From Candidatus Omnitrophota bacterium (GTDB lineage Bacteria > Omnitrophota > Koll11 > Aquiviventales > Aquiviventaceae), in the NCBI GenBank assembly GCA_023247285.1, contig JAHFGU010000109.1:1-5548 (forward strand): 5,548 nucleotides of DNA, given 5' to 3'. Shown in pieces: positions 1-5,431 of this stretch. Below the pieces are notes generated by a model. The model made no database searches, was not told where the DNA came from, and saw only the letters and a program-made list of their open reading frames with translations. Numbering within the stretch: position 1 is the first letter of the stretch; each line of letters begins with the position of its first letter. Position numbers and translations under genes: made by a program.

Positions 1-864
1 CCCGACCCCGGCCGCCGCGATCGCCAGGCGCATGGGCCGCGGCGCGCCGAGCAGGCGCAGCGCCCACTCGAGCAGCCAGGCGATGAGCCCGACGTTGAAC
101 CCGCTGATCACGAGCAGGTGGATCGTGCCGGTATCGATGAAGGCCTGCCGCAGGCGCGCATCGAGCGCCACCCGCTCGCCCAGCAACAGCGAGATGAGCA
201 GCCCGGCGTCGCGCGCCGGCGCGTGACGGCGCAGCAGCGCTTCCCATCTCCGGCGCAGCCGGATCACCGCCGCCATGACCGGATCCGCCTGGCCGCGCTT
301 GAGGACGAGCGCCGCCTCATGCGGCCGCACCTGCGCCAGCCCGCAGACGCCGGCGCGCGCGAGCGCGCCGCGCCAATCGTATTGCCCGGGGTTGGTGGGC
401 GCTGGCACCAAGGACCAAACACCCTCCAAGAGGATCTCGTCCCCATAGTGCAGCCGCCCGCGCGGCTGCACCCAGGTCAGGCGCACCCGTCCTGCGGCAG
501 GCGCCCATGCGCCCGCGGTCCGCGCATGCCGCACGCGCACGATGCAGGTCATCCGCTCGGCATCGGTCTCCGCCTCGATCGCCGGATCGGTCACCACGAT
601 CCCGTGCAGCGCCACCGGCGATGGCTCTTCCGGCAGCCGATCAGCGAACCCAGCCTCGGGATGGGCGCACCACAGCGCCATGCGCAGCGCGCCCACGCAG
701 ACCCAGCAGGCGACGACGGCGCTCAGCGCCCATCCGCGCGCCATCCGCTGCCGCGCGCAGATTCCGGCTGCCACCCCGGCCACCCACAGGCCCGGCTGCC
801 ACGCGGCCGCGCCCGCCATGATCCCGGCGGCCAGCGCCAGCGCAATCGGAACAATCGGCATCAT
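1..864 (-). CDS. comEC: ComEC/Rec2 DNA-uptake channel, N-terminal 288 residues
   Basis: Partial gene running off the left edge. ComEC is the inner-membrane protein that brings single-stranded DNA into the cytoplasm during natural transformation. Visible parts: three hydrophobic segments (about residues 3-22, 25-38, 46-65), then the soluble DUF4131/OB-fold-like region (about 70-190) containing GDEILLEG (141-148) and the family hallmark PTNPGQYDWRGAL (156-168), then the start of the Competence membrane domain with ISLLLGER (224-231), LRQAF (238-242) and TGTIHLLVISGFNVGL (245-260), the counterpart of the typical 'G-x-x-H-L-L-A-I-S-G-L-H-V-G' signature, here with Asn for His in the last part. The frame is open to position 1. 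The start is the first of two adjacent ATGs behind a GGAGG. The C-terminal metallo-beta-lactamase-like domain, if present, is outside the window. Confidence 0.95.
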   Translation of the reverse strand, partial: MMPIVPIALALAAGIMAGAAAWQPGLWVAGVAAGICARQRMARGWALSAVVACWVCVGALRMALWCAHPEAGFADRLPEEPSPVALHGIVVTDPAIEAETDAERMTCIVRVRHARTAGAWAPAAGRVRLTWVQPRGRLHYGDEILLEGVWSLVPAPTNPGQYDWRGALARAGVCGLAQVRPHEAALVLKRGQADPVMAAVIRLRRRWEALLRRHAPARDAGLLISLLLGERVALDARLRQAFIDTGTIHLLVISGFNVGLIAWLLEWALRLLGAPRPMRLAIAAAGVG

Positions 865-874
865 GAATGCACGA

Positions 875-879
875 CCTCC
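875..879 (-). promoter_or_regulatory. Strong Shine-Dalgarno for comEC
   Basis: GGAGG on the minus strand, 10 bases before the first ATG (864-862) and 13 before the second (861-859). It is the best ribosome-binding site in the window and supports comEC being translated independently, unlike the coupled genes upstream. Confidence 0.75.
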
Positions 880-891
880 GCGAGACGGACG

Positions 892-931
892 ACAAAACAA
901 TACGCAGGAGAGAGCGTCCACTCTCCTGCGT
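892..931 (-). terminator. Rho-independent terminator between pilZ gene and comEC
   Basis: On the minus strand an 11-bp perfect stem (ACGCAGGAGAG, 931-921, pairing with CTCTCCTGCGT, 912-902) closes an 8-base loop (920-913) and is followed at once by ATTGTTTTGT (901-892), seven T in ten bases in otherwise GC-rich DNA. This is a classic intrinsic terminator and would end the leuS-to-pilZ transcript. On the plus strand the stem is followed by a weaker GTTGGGTTGTG, and there is no plus-strand gene to end. Confidence 0.8.
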
Positions 932-946
932 GTTGGGTTGTGCCGA

Positions 947-967
947 GCCGCGGCAACTTGCCGCGGC
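947..967. repeat. Near-perfect 21-bp palindrome after pilZ
   Basis: GCCGCGGCAA (947-956) and TTGCCGCGGC (958-967) are perfect 10-bp inverted repeats around a single central base. It lies 19 bases past the PilZ-gene stop. As RNA it would form a very stable hairpin, but no T-run follows on either strand, so it does not look like an intrinsic terminator. It may be a 3'-end stabilising hairpin, or a symmetric protein-binding site. Confidence 0.6.
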
Positions 968-986
968 CGGCTAACACGATGCTATC

Positions 987-1358
987 TTACTGGAAATGCG
1001 TCCCGGTCACCATTTTTCCGACGAAGTCGGCCAGGGCGTCCTGGTCGCGGGGCGCGATCTCGCTGATGCGCAGCGCGGTCCACACCGTGCGGGCGCGCCG
1101 GGCGCGGTCCGTCGTTTCGCGGGCCTGGCTCCACATGACCTGGCCGATGAACGGAACCGGGGCTCCGCGGTCCGGCAGCGCCAGCGACACCTGCACCTGG
1201 GTCCAGAGCTCAAGGACGCGGTCGGTCACCAACCCGATCCCGCCGGCGCTCAGATCGAAGGTGACACCGCGCTGCGGCGCGCCGCCGGGGAGGACGGCAT
1301 ACGTCACCTCGGCGCGCTGCCGGACGCGCACCATGTCCCGCCGCTCCTGCAGGATCAC
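987..1358 (-). CDS. PilZ-domain protein, probable cyclic-di-GMP receptor
   Basis: 123 residues, a single-domain PilZ protein. PilZ domains bind the second messenger cyclic di-GMP and pass the signal to motility, pilus or envelope machinery. Both signature motifs are present: RxxxR as RDMVR (residues 7-11) in the leading QERRDMVRVRQRAEVTYAV strand, and D/NxSxxG as DLSAGG (35-40). Later strands (VQVSLALP, VPFIGQVMWSQ) and a final helix (PRDQDALADFVGKM) complete the barrel. The GTG at 1358 overlaps the uvrD stop (GTGA) and is preferred because an ATG at 1334, although 9 bases after an AGGAG, would remove the first arginine of the RxxxR motif. It ends with TAA. Output partner unknown; with both motifs intact, ligand binding is likely. 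A link to type IV pili or DNA uptake is only suggested by the neighbouring comEC. Confidence 0.9.
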   Translation of the reverse strand: MILQERRDMVRVRQRAEVTYAVLPGGAPQRGVTFDLSAGGIGLVTDRVLELWTQVQVSLALPDRGAPVPFIGQVMWSQARETTDRARRARTVWTALRISEIAPRDQDALADFVGKMVTGTHFQ

Positions 1359-3370
1359 CAGTCGCCTCCGGTGAGGGGCTGCGCGTCGATCTCGCCTTGC
1401 TCGTAGAGTGTGAAGCGGATCTCGCGCAGGAACCGAGACGGCTGCAGGAGGAGCTGGTGGTTGCCGCGCGGGCTGAAGTCCATGACCGGATGCGAGAGAT
1501 ACAGCTCATCCTTGGCGCGCGTCGTCGCCACGTAGAAGATGCGCCGCTCCTCCTCTTCGCCTTCGGCCTCGCGCAGCGCGATCTCCGACGGGAACTGGCC
1601 CTCGCACATCCGGATCACGAACACGACCCGCCACTCAAGCCCCTTGGCCTGATGAACCGAGCTCAGCACGAGCCGCTCCTCGTCGGTGGACCCGCCGGCG
1701 CGCACCTCCTGGCCGTAGAGCTCGCCCAAGAGGACCAGCTCGGAGAGCAGCCCGCGCAGCGTGCGGTACGGGCGGGCGAACACCGCCAGCTGCTCAAGGT
1801 CCTCCAGCCGCGACTGGTAGGCGTCGTACGTCGCCTTCAGGTACTCCGGGTACGCGGTCTCCAGCACGAGGCGGATCAGCGCTGCCGGCGGCTGGTCGGG
1901 GGTGGCGGCCCGCAGCGCCCGGAGGTCCTGCTGGAAGCGCTGGAGCGCCGGCTGCGCGGCGGGCGGCACCTGCGCGCGCAGCGACGGGTCGACGGCCGCA
2001 TCGAGCGGGTTGGCGGCGGCGGCGATCCGGCCCCAGAGCTTGGCCGCGGTCGCGTTGCCGATGCGCGGCAGCATCAGCCACAGCCGGCGCCACGCCACCT
2101 CGTCCCACGGGTTCTCGAGGATTTTCAGGAAGGCGCTCACGTCCTTGATGTGGGCCTGCTCGAAGAAGCGCACGCCCGAGCGCACGTCATACGGAATGTT
2201 CCGCTTGATGAGCTCCGCCTGGAGGATCGAGGAGTGCGCGTGCGCGCGGTAGAGCACCGACATCTCGGCCAGCGCCACGCCCTCGTCGCGCAGCTGGAGG
2301 ATGCGCTCGGCCACGAAGGCCGCCTCCTGGTAGACGTCGTTGAGCGGGATGACCACCGGCAGGCTGCCCCGCCCCCGGTGCGCGACCAGCGTCTTGCGGT
2401 GCTGGCGCTGGTTGTGCAGGATGCTCGCGTTGGTAAAATCCAGGATCTCGGGCGTGGAGCGGTAGTTCACCTCGAGCTTGAAGACCTCGGTGCCCGGGTT
2501 GCGCTCGGGGAACTGGAGGATGTTGTCGTAGTTGGCTCCACGAAACGCATAAATGCTCTGCGCATCGTCGCCCACCACCATCAGATTGCGGCCGTTGTGC
2601 GCGGCCAGCCGCTCGACGATCTGCGCCTGGATCAGGTTCGTGTCCTGGTACTCGTCCACGAGCAGGTGGCGGAACTGGGCGCCCAGCCGCTGCGCCACCT
2701 CGGGCCGGTCCTCGAGCAGGCGCAGCCAGAAGCGCAGCAGGTCGTCGTAGTCCACCGCGTTGGCCGCGCGCTTCTTGGCGTCGTAGCGCTGGCCCACGCG
2801 CACCAGCTCGTCCACCCACATCGCGAAGTGCGGCGCGCGCTCCTCCACCACCGCCGACATCGGCCGCTGCGTGTTGAACGCCATGCTGAGCAGGTCGGCG
2901 ATGACCGCCGGCGAGGGGAAGCGCTTGTCGTCGGTCTTCACCTTCGCGTCGGTGACGCAGACCTTGAGCAGATCCCGCTGGTCCTCCTCATCCAGGATGG
3001 AGTAGTTCGGCTGCAGCCCGAGGAGCGGGGCGTGCTGCCGCAGCAGCCGGTTGCCCAGCGCGTGGAAGGTGCCGCCCCAGATGCCGGAGGCCTCGCCGCC
3101 GATCAGCGCCTCGACGCGGCCGAGCATCTCGCGGGCGGCCTTGTTCGTGAAGGTCGCGAGCAGGAGCTGCGCGGGGTGGACGCCGCCGGCGATGAGGTAG
3201 GCCACGCGGTAGGTGATGGTGCGCGTCTTGCCTGACCCAGCGCCGGCGATGACCAGCTTCGGCCCGGGTCCGCAGGTCACCGCGGCACGCTGCGCCTCAT
3301 TGAGGTCGCGCTCCAGCTCCAGCCTGAGGCTGGCCGGGGCGGCGGAGCCGACGGTGAACACCCGGGTCAT
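1355..3370 (-). CDS. uvrD: UvrD/PcrA/Rep-family 3'-5' DNA helicase (SF1A)
   Basis: 671 residues. Family members use ATP to translocate 3'-5' on single-stranded DNA in repair, replication restart and removal of RecA filaments. All SF1A motifs are visible: Q motif LNEAQRAAV (23-31), Walker A AGAGSGKT (42-49), Ia ATFTNKAAREM, Ib GTFHALGNRLL, Walker B DEYQDT (239-244), III GDDAQSIYAFRG (267-278), IV VNYRST (301-306), V VHQAKGLEW (572-580), VI FYVATTRAKDELYLS (about 612-626). A 2B-type region includes RFFEQAHIKDVSAFLKILENP. It ends soon after motif VI, so the extended C-terminal region of long PcrA/UvrD proteins is missing, giving a compact Rep-like length. Start 3370 (MTRVF) is preferred over the in-frame ATG at 3421, since those 17 extra residues come from the end of the previous gene and the inserted repeat. 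It has no Shine-Dalgarno of its own, fitting an ancestral coupled start. Exact orthology (UvrD, PcrA or Rep) is not resolved. Confidence 0.95.
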   Translation of the reverse strand: MTRVFTVGSAAPASLRLELERDLNEAQRAAVTCGPGPKLVIAGAGSGKTRTITYRVAYLIAGGVHPAQLLLATFTNKAAREMLGRVEALIGGEASGIWGGTFHALGNRLLRQHAPLLGLQPNYSILDEEDQRDLLKVCVTDAKVKTDDKRFPSPAVIADLLSMAFNTQRPMSAVVEERAPHFAMWVDELVRVGQRYDAKKRAANAVDYDDLLRFWLRLLEDRPEVAQRLGAQFRHLLVDEYQDTNLIQAQIVERLAAHNGRNLMVVGDDAQSIYAFRGANYDNILQFPERNPGTEVFKLEVNYRSTPEILDFTNASILHNQRQHRKTLVAHRGRGSLPVVIPLNDVYQEAAFVAERILQLRDEGVALAEMSVLYRAHAHSSILQAELIKRNIPYDVRSGVRFFEQAHIKDVSAFLKILENPWDEVAWRRLWLMLPRIGNATAAKLWGRIAAAANPLDAAVDPSLRAQVPPAAQPALQRFQQDLRALRAATPDQPPAALIRLVLETAYPEYLKATYDAYQSRLEDLEQLAVFARPYRTLRGLLSELVLLGELYGQEVRAGGSTDEERLVLSSVHQAKGLEWRVVFVIRMCEGQFPSEIALREAEGEEEERRIFYVATTRAKDELYLSHPVMDFSPRGNHQLLLQPSRFLREIRFTLYEQGEIDAQPLTGGDW

Positions 3371-3416
3371 TCGCGCAGGAAAAAGTGCCTGACACTTTTT
3401 CTCATTCGCGCAGGAA
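3367..3416. repeat. Short hairpin repeat flanked by a 15-bp direct duplication of the gene junction
   Basis: Two perfect copies of TCATTCGCGCAGGAA (plus strand) lie at 3367-3381 and 3402-3416, exactly 35 bases apart. Between them is a short palindrome: AAAAAGTG (3380-3387), a 5-base spacer, and CACTTTTT (3393-3400), giving GAAAAAGTGTCAGGCACTTT on the minus strand. The right copy ends the 93-residue gene (FLRE then TGA), and the left copy contains the uvrD ATG in the same GAATGA string. Removing one 35-bp unit rebuilds an ATGA stop/start overlap. From memory, GTGTCAGGCAC-cored repeats are common in several bacterial groups, but I cannot confirm this here. Confidence 0.85.
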
Positions 3417-3683
3417 TTCATCCATCAGAATGGTGGAGTCCCGGTCCAGCACGACGCGGGCATCCGCCGCGACCTTGTACCGCTTGCCGTCGAACGCCAG
3501 GATGTTGGTCGCCACCAGCTTGGTCAGCCGCGCCTCCTCGAATCCCTCGTGGAGGAACAGCATCTCCTTCAGTCCCTCGAACGGGGCGCCCTGCGGATGA
3601 TCGCGATAGAGGAAGGTGAGGATTTCCCGCGTCTGCACGTCCCCCGCCGCCTCCACCAGCTGCTGGCGCATGACGGAGTTCAT
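3402..3683 (-). CDS. Small hypothetical protein, possibly winged-helix-like
   Basis: 93 residues, family not recognised. No signal peptide or membrane segment is visible, so it is probably cytoplasmic. Residues 1-60 read as helices (MRQQLVEAAG, TREILTFLYRDHP, PFEGLKEMLFLHEG, EEARLTKLVATNILAF) followed by a beta hairpin (LAFDGKRYKVAADARVVLD), a helix-helix-helix-wing order that would fit a small winged-helix DNA-binding fold; this is inference from pattern only. The start at 3683 is chosen because the open frame upstream to an ATG at 3716 is encoded by the structured repeat, while the ATG at 3683 sits at the repeat boundary and would restore an ATGA overlap with tatA if the repeat were removed. 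An AGGTGGGGGG stretch just before the ATG is the only candidate ribosome-binding site, and it lies inside the repeat's outer stem. An ATG at 3671 is a possible alternative start. Confidence 0.78.
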   Translation of the reverse strand: MNSVMRQQLVEAAGDVQTREILTFLYRDHPQGAPFEGLKEMLFLHEGFEEARLTKLVATNILAFDGKRYKVAADARVVLDRDSTILMDEFLRE

Positions 3684-3810
3684 CCCCCCACCTGCCGGGG
3701 GCGGCGCATGCGACACACAACGCTCGGAGCGCCGCCGGGCCAGCGGCGACGCGGAAATCCGTGATCGCTGGCCGGACCGCCTGCGGGCGGGATGGCGGCA
3801 GGTGGGGGGA
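3684..3810 (-). repeat. Structured MITE-like element with terminal inverted repeats between tatA and the next gene
   Basis: The stretch between the tatA stop and the next ATG is an imperfect palindrome. Outer arms 3682-3697 and 3796-3811 are perfect 16-bp inverted repeats (CCCCCCACCTGCCG core on the plus strand). Inside lie three separate hairpins: 3700-3707 with 3729-3736 (8 bp), 3738-3745 with 3766-3773 (8 bp, continued by an inner CGGA/TCCG pair at 3752-3755/3758-3761), and 3777-3781 with 3786-3790 (5 bp). Together this gives a cloverleaf-like fold around a four-way junction. ATGA flanks both ends on the minus strand (3814-3811 and 3683-3680), consistent with a 4-bp target duplication; the exact ends are ambiguous by one or two bases because the arms include AT. 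No protein is supported. I infer a non-autonomous mobile repeat; a regulatory RNA structure is the alternative. Confidence 0.7.
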
Positions 3811-3972
3811 TCATTCGCCCTTCGGCCCTGATCTTTTCCCGTGCATCGCGTCCTGAAAGGCGCGGACCGCCTCGCCCAGCGCGCGCGCCACTTCCGGCAG
3901 CCGGCGCGGCCCGATCACGACCAAGGCAACGATGAAGATCACCGCGAGTTCTGAGAGCCCGAGATTGCCCAT
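3811..3972 (-). CDS. tatA: TatA/TatE-type twin-arginine translocase subunit
   Basis: 53 residues, starting MGNLGLSELAVIFIVALVVI. Tat A-type subunits oligomerise in the inner membrane and form the pathway by which folded proteins with twin-arginine signals are exported. Visible architecture: a single N-terminal membrane helix (about residues 7-20) containing the conserved Glu8, a short hinge (IGP at 20-22, where most family members have FGP), then an amphipathic helix RRLPEVARALGEAVRAFQDAM (about 23-43) and a short polar tail. It is shorter than E. coli TatA but similar to the smallest bacterial forms. A GGAG Shine-Dalgarno (3982-3985) lies 9 bases before the ATG, and only 14 bases separate it from the comEA stop. 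No tatC is seen in the window, so it must act with a TatC encoded elsewhere. A TatB role cannot be excluded, but the short tail favours TatA. Confidence 0.88.
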   Translation of the reverse strand: MGNLGLSELAVIFIVALVVIGPRRLPEVARALGEAVRAFQDAMHGKRSGPKGE

Positions 3973-3986
3973 GCGCAGGGTCTCCG

Positions 3987-4319
3987 TTAACGCTGCAGCC
4001 GGTCCTGGATCGCCTCGACCGTGCGCGGGCCGATGCCCCGCACGCGGGCCAACTCTGCCGGCGCGCCAAACCGGCCGCCCCGCTGCCGCTCGGCAACGAT
4101 CCGCTCCGCCAACGCGCGGCCGATGCCCGGCAGCCGCTCTAATTCTGCTACACCAGCGGTGTTGACGTCAATCCGCCCTGCGCTCGCCAGCGCCTGATCC
4201 CAAGCCGGCTCGCGCGCGAAACGCGCGGGCCAAGCCGCATGCCCTGGCCGAATCGCCGCGAGCCCTGCGAGCGCAGCCAGCCCGACCCACGCGAGCGTGC
4301 GCCGCTGCCGCGCCCACAT
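3987..4319 (-). CDS. comEA: ComEA-like helix-hairpin-helix DNA-binding competence protein
   Basis: 110 residues. ComEA proteins bind double-stranded DNA at the outer face of the inner membrane or in the periplasm and hand it to the ComEC channel during natural transformation. An N-terminal hydrophobic segment (about residues 9-29) is a membrane anchor or signal. After a short spacer, residues 50-110 carry the tandem helix-hairpin-helix fold: IDVNTAG at 50-56, LERLPGIGRALAERIV at about 60-75, then FGAPAELARVRGIGPRTVEAI at about 84-104; both LPGIG and VRGIG hairpins are intact. The start ATG is chosen because it overlaps the previous stop (TGATG) and directly precedes a positively charged plus hydrophobic leader; a longer open frame upstream merely overlaps the previous gene. 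The protein is short, as in minimal ComEA proteins. Similar HhH domains also occur in other small secreted proteins, but the presence of comEC downstream supports the competence call. Confidence 0.9.
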   Translation of the reverse strand: MWARQRRTLAWVGLAALAGLAAIRPGHAAWPARFAREPAWDQALASAGRIDVNTAGVAELERLPGIGRALAERIVAERQRGGRFGAPAELARVRGIGPRTVEAIQDRLQR

Positions 4320-5431
4320 CAGCGCCCGCCTTCGCCGGCAGCCTGCACGTCGCGCGCAGCCGCCTCGCCCGCCTCCGTGAGGCTCTCGAGGAGGGCCGCG
4401 GTCGAACGCGCGTGGAAAGCCCTGCCTAAGTCCGACTCCCAGAAGCGGACATACGCTTCCAGCGCGTCGTCGGCGACAGCCCGATACGCGAAGAGAAAGT
4501 ACAGCTCGGTCTGATGGGACAGCAGGCCCTCGGATTGCGCGCGGACCTGTTCCAGCTCCGCGTTCCATCCGGGCGGCCGGCGGTGCGCCGGATCGGCGGC
4601 GTCGAGCGCGCGGAGCACCGCGTCGGCGACGGCCAGATTGACAGCCCGCGCATCCTCTGAGGCACGGGTCGCGGCGTTCAGCCGCCTGATGAGTTGAAGC
4701 CGCCGTTCCTGGAGCGGGTGCGCCTGCAGCCCGGCCGCAAACGCCGCCACGGCATCGGCCGATGGATTGGCTGCACCGAGCTCATTGGCGATCATGCGCT
4801 GCGCCTGCGGGGACCGCAGCCACCCCAGCACCGCCGAATCCCGGTACAGCTCGGCCGTATCCAAGAAGCGCGCGCGGACGACGGCCGCGAGCGCGGATGG
4901 CGAGAACGCGCGCGCGAGCGCGTCCCGAACCATCCGGCCCTGCGCCGGCGATGGCTGCGCGTCGTCGTGCTGGGCCAGCCGGTCTTCAACCAGCGGCGTC
5001 ACGTGCGCGAGCTGCTCAAGCATGCCGGAGCGCCGCAGGATCTCGTCGATCAGGTCCGCCGCCGGATCGGGACGCCCGCGCGCCGGAAGCGTGGGCGCCT
5101 TGGCCGCCGGCATTGCCGGCGCAAGCCTTGGCGCCGACGGCGCACGAACGGCAGGCGCCGACGCGGCCGCCGGGACCAACCCGGCTGCCGGCGTGGAAGA
5201 GGCTTCCGCGGTCTCGGAGTCGCCGGGCTCGATCCGCTCGATCTCGTTGAGCCAGTACGTCACCGGCACGCCGTACCAGTCGAGCGTGACGGCCTGGTCG
5301 GTGCGCCGGCGGATCGGGGCGGTGCGCGTCTTGCCGTCCTTGAAATAGAGCGTATCGGCGGCGACCAGGCCACCGCCCCCGATGCCGGCAGCGATCGCCG
5401 CGCACGCCGCGATCAGGCGGCGCGGGATCAT
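4319..5431 (-). CDS. Secreted protein of unknown function with DUF2059-like C-terminal half
   Basis: 370 residues, not a named gene I recognise. Residues 1-25 form a signal peptide (MIPRRL, then an Ala/Gly/Ile hydrophobic core, likely cleavage after VAA before Asp26), with no lipobox cysteine, so a periplasmic or exported location is inferred. Residues 26-68 form a small beta-rich module (DTLYFKDGK...VTLDWYGVPVTYWLNEIERIE). Residues 70-125 are a low-complexity Ala/Pro/Ser linker. Residues 125-365 are predicted mostly helical, with segments such as FLDTAELYRDSAVLGWLRSP and a final ELYFLFAYRAV...AYVRFWESDLGRAFH that resemble the DUF2059 type of periplasmic domain; this assignment is by eye. The start is fixed by the ATGA overlap with leuS, and the stop overlaps the comEA start by one base (TGATG). 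It is probably translationally coupled on both sides. No catalytic residues are evident. Confidence 0.85.
   Translation of the reverse strand: MIPRRLIAACAAIAAGIGGGGLVAADTLYFKDGKTRTAPIRRRTDQAVTLDWYGVPVTYWLNEIERIEPGDSETAEASSTPAAGLVPAAASAPAVRAPSAPRLAPAMPAAKAPTLPARGRPDPAADLIDEILRRSGMLEQLAHVTPLVEDRLAQHDDAQPSPAQGRMVRDALARAFSPSALAAVVRARFLDTAELYRDSAVLGWLRSPQAQRMIANELGAANPSADAVAAFAAGLQAHPLQERRLQLIRRLNAATRASEDARAVNLAVADAVLRALDAADPAHRRPPGWNAELEQVRAQSEGLLSHQTELYFLFAYRAVADDALEAYVRFWESDLGRAFHARSTAALLESLTEAGEAAARDVQAAGEGGR

Noticed and set aside
353..376. Alternating CG-rich tract
   Set aside because: It lies inside comEC coding sequence and reflects Ala/Arg codons in GC-rich DNA; no repeat unit or structure beyond composition.
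880..931. A sigma-70-like promoter with TATTGT (about 903-898) as -10 for comEC
   Set aside because: No acceptable -35 lies at 16-18 bases; the TATTGT is better explained as the start of the terminator's T-rich tail.
947..967. The 21-bp palindrome as a second terminator
   Set aside because: The stem is very stable but is not followed by a T-run on either strand.
987..1334. PilZ protein starting at the ATG at 1334, behind AGGAG
   Set aside because: This start would remove the first arginine of the RxxxR ligand motif; the GTG at 1358 keeps it and overlaps the uvrD stop.
118..1374. 418-codon open frame on the plus strand
   Set aside because: It runs antisense through comEC, the intergenic terminator and the PilZ gene. 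The product is Arg/Pro/His-rich with no motif, and the minus strand has clear families.
1397..3235. 612-codon open frame on the plus strand
   Set aside because: It is antisense to the helicase gene; its protein is an Arg/Leu/Val/His-rich composition artefact of GC-rich codons with no recognisable domain, while the minus strand shows every SF1A motif.
3371..3421. N-terminal extension of the helicase starting at the ATG at 3421
   Set aside because: The 17 extra residues are encoded by the tail of the upstream gene and the palindromic insert; they would not exist in the reconstructed ancestral junction. Use as a secondary start cannot be excluded.
3684..3716. Extension of the 93-residue protein to an ATG at 3716
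   Set aside because: The 11 extra residues (MSHAPPPAGGG) come from the structured repeat and have low-complexity composition.
3684..3810. Integron attC site or CRISPR repeat for the palindromic element
   Set aside because: I see no attC core sites of the GTTRRRY type, no integrase, and no spaced direct repeats; a MITE/REP-like element fits better.
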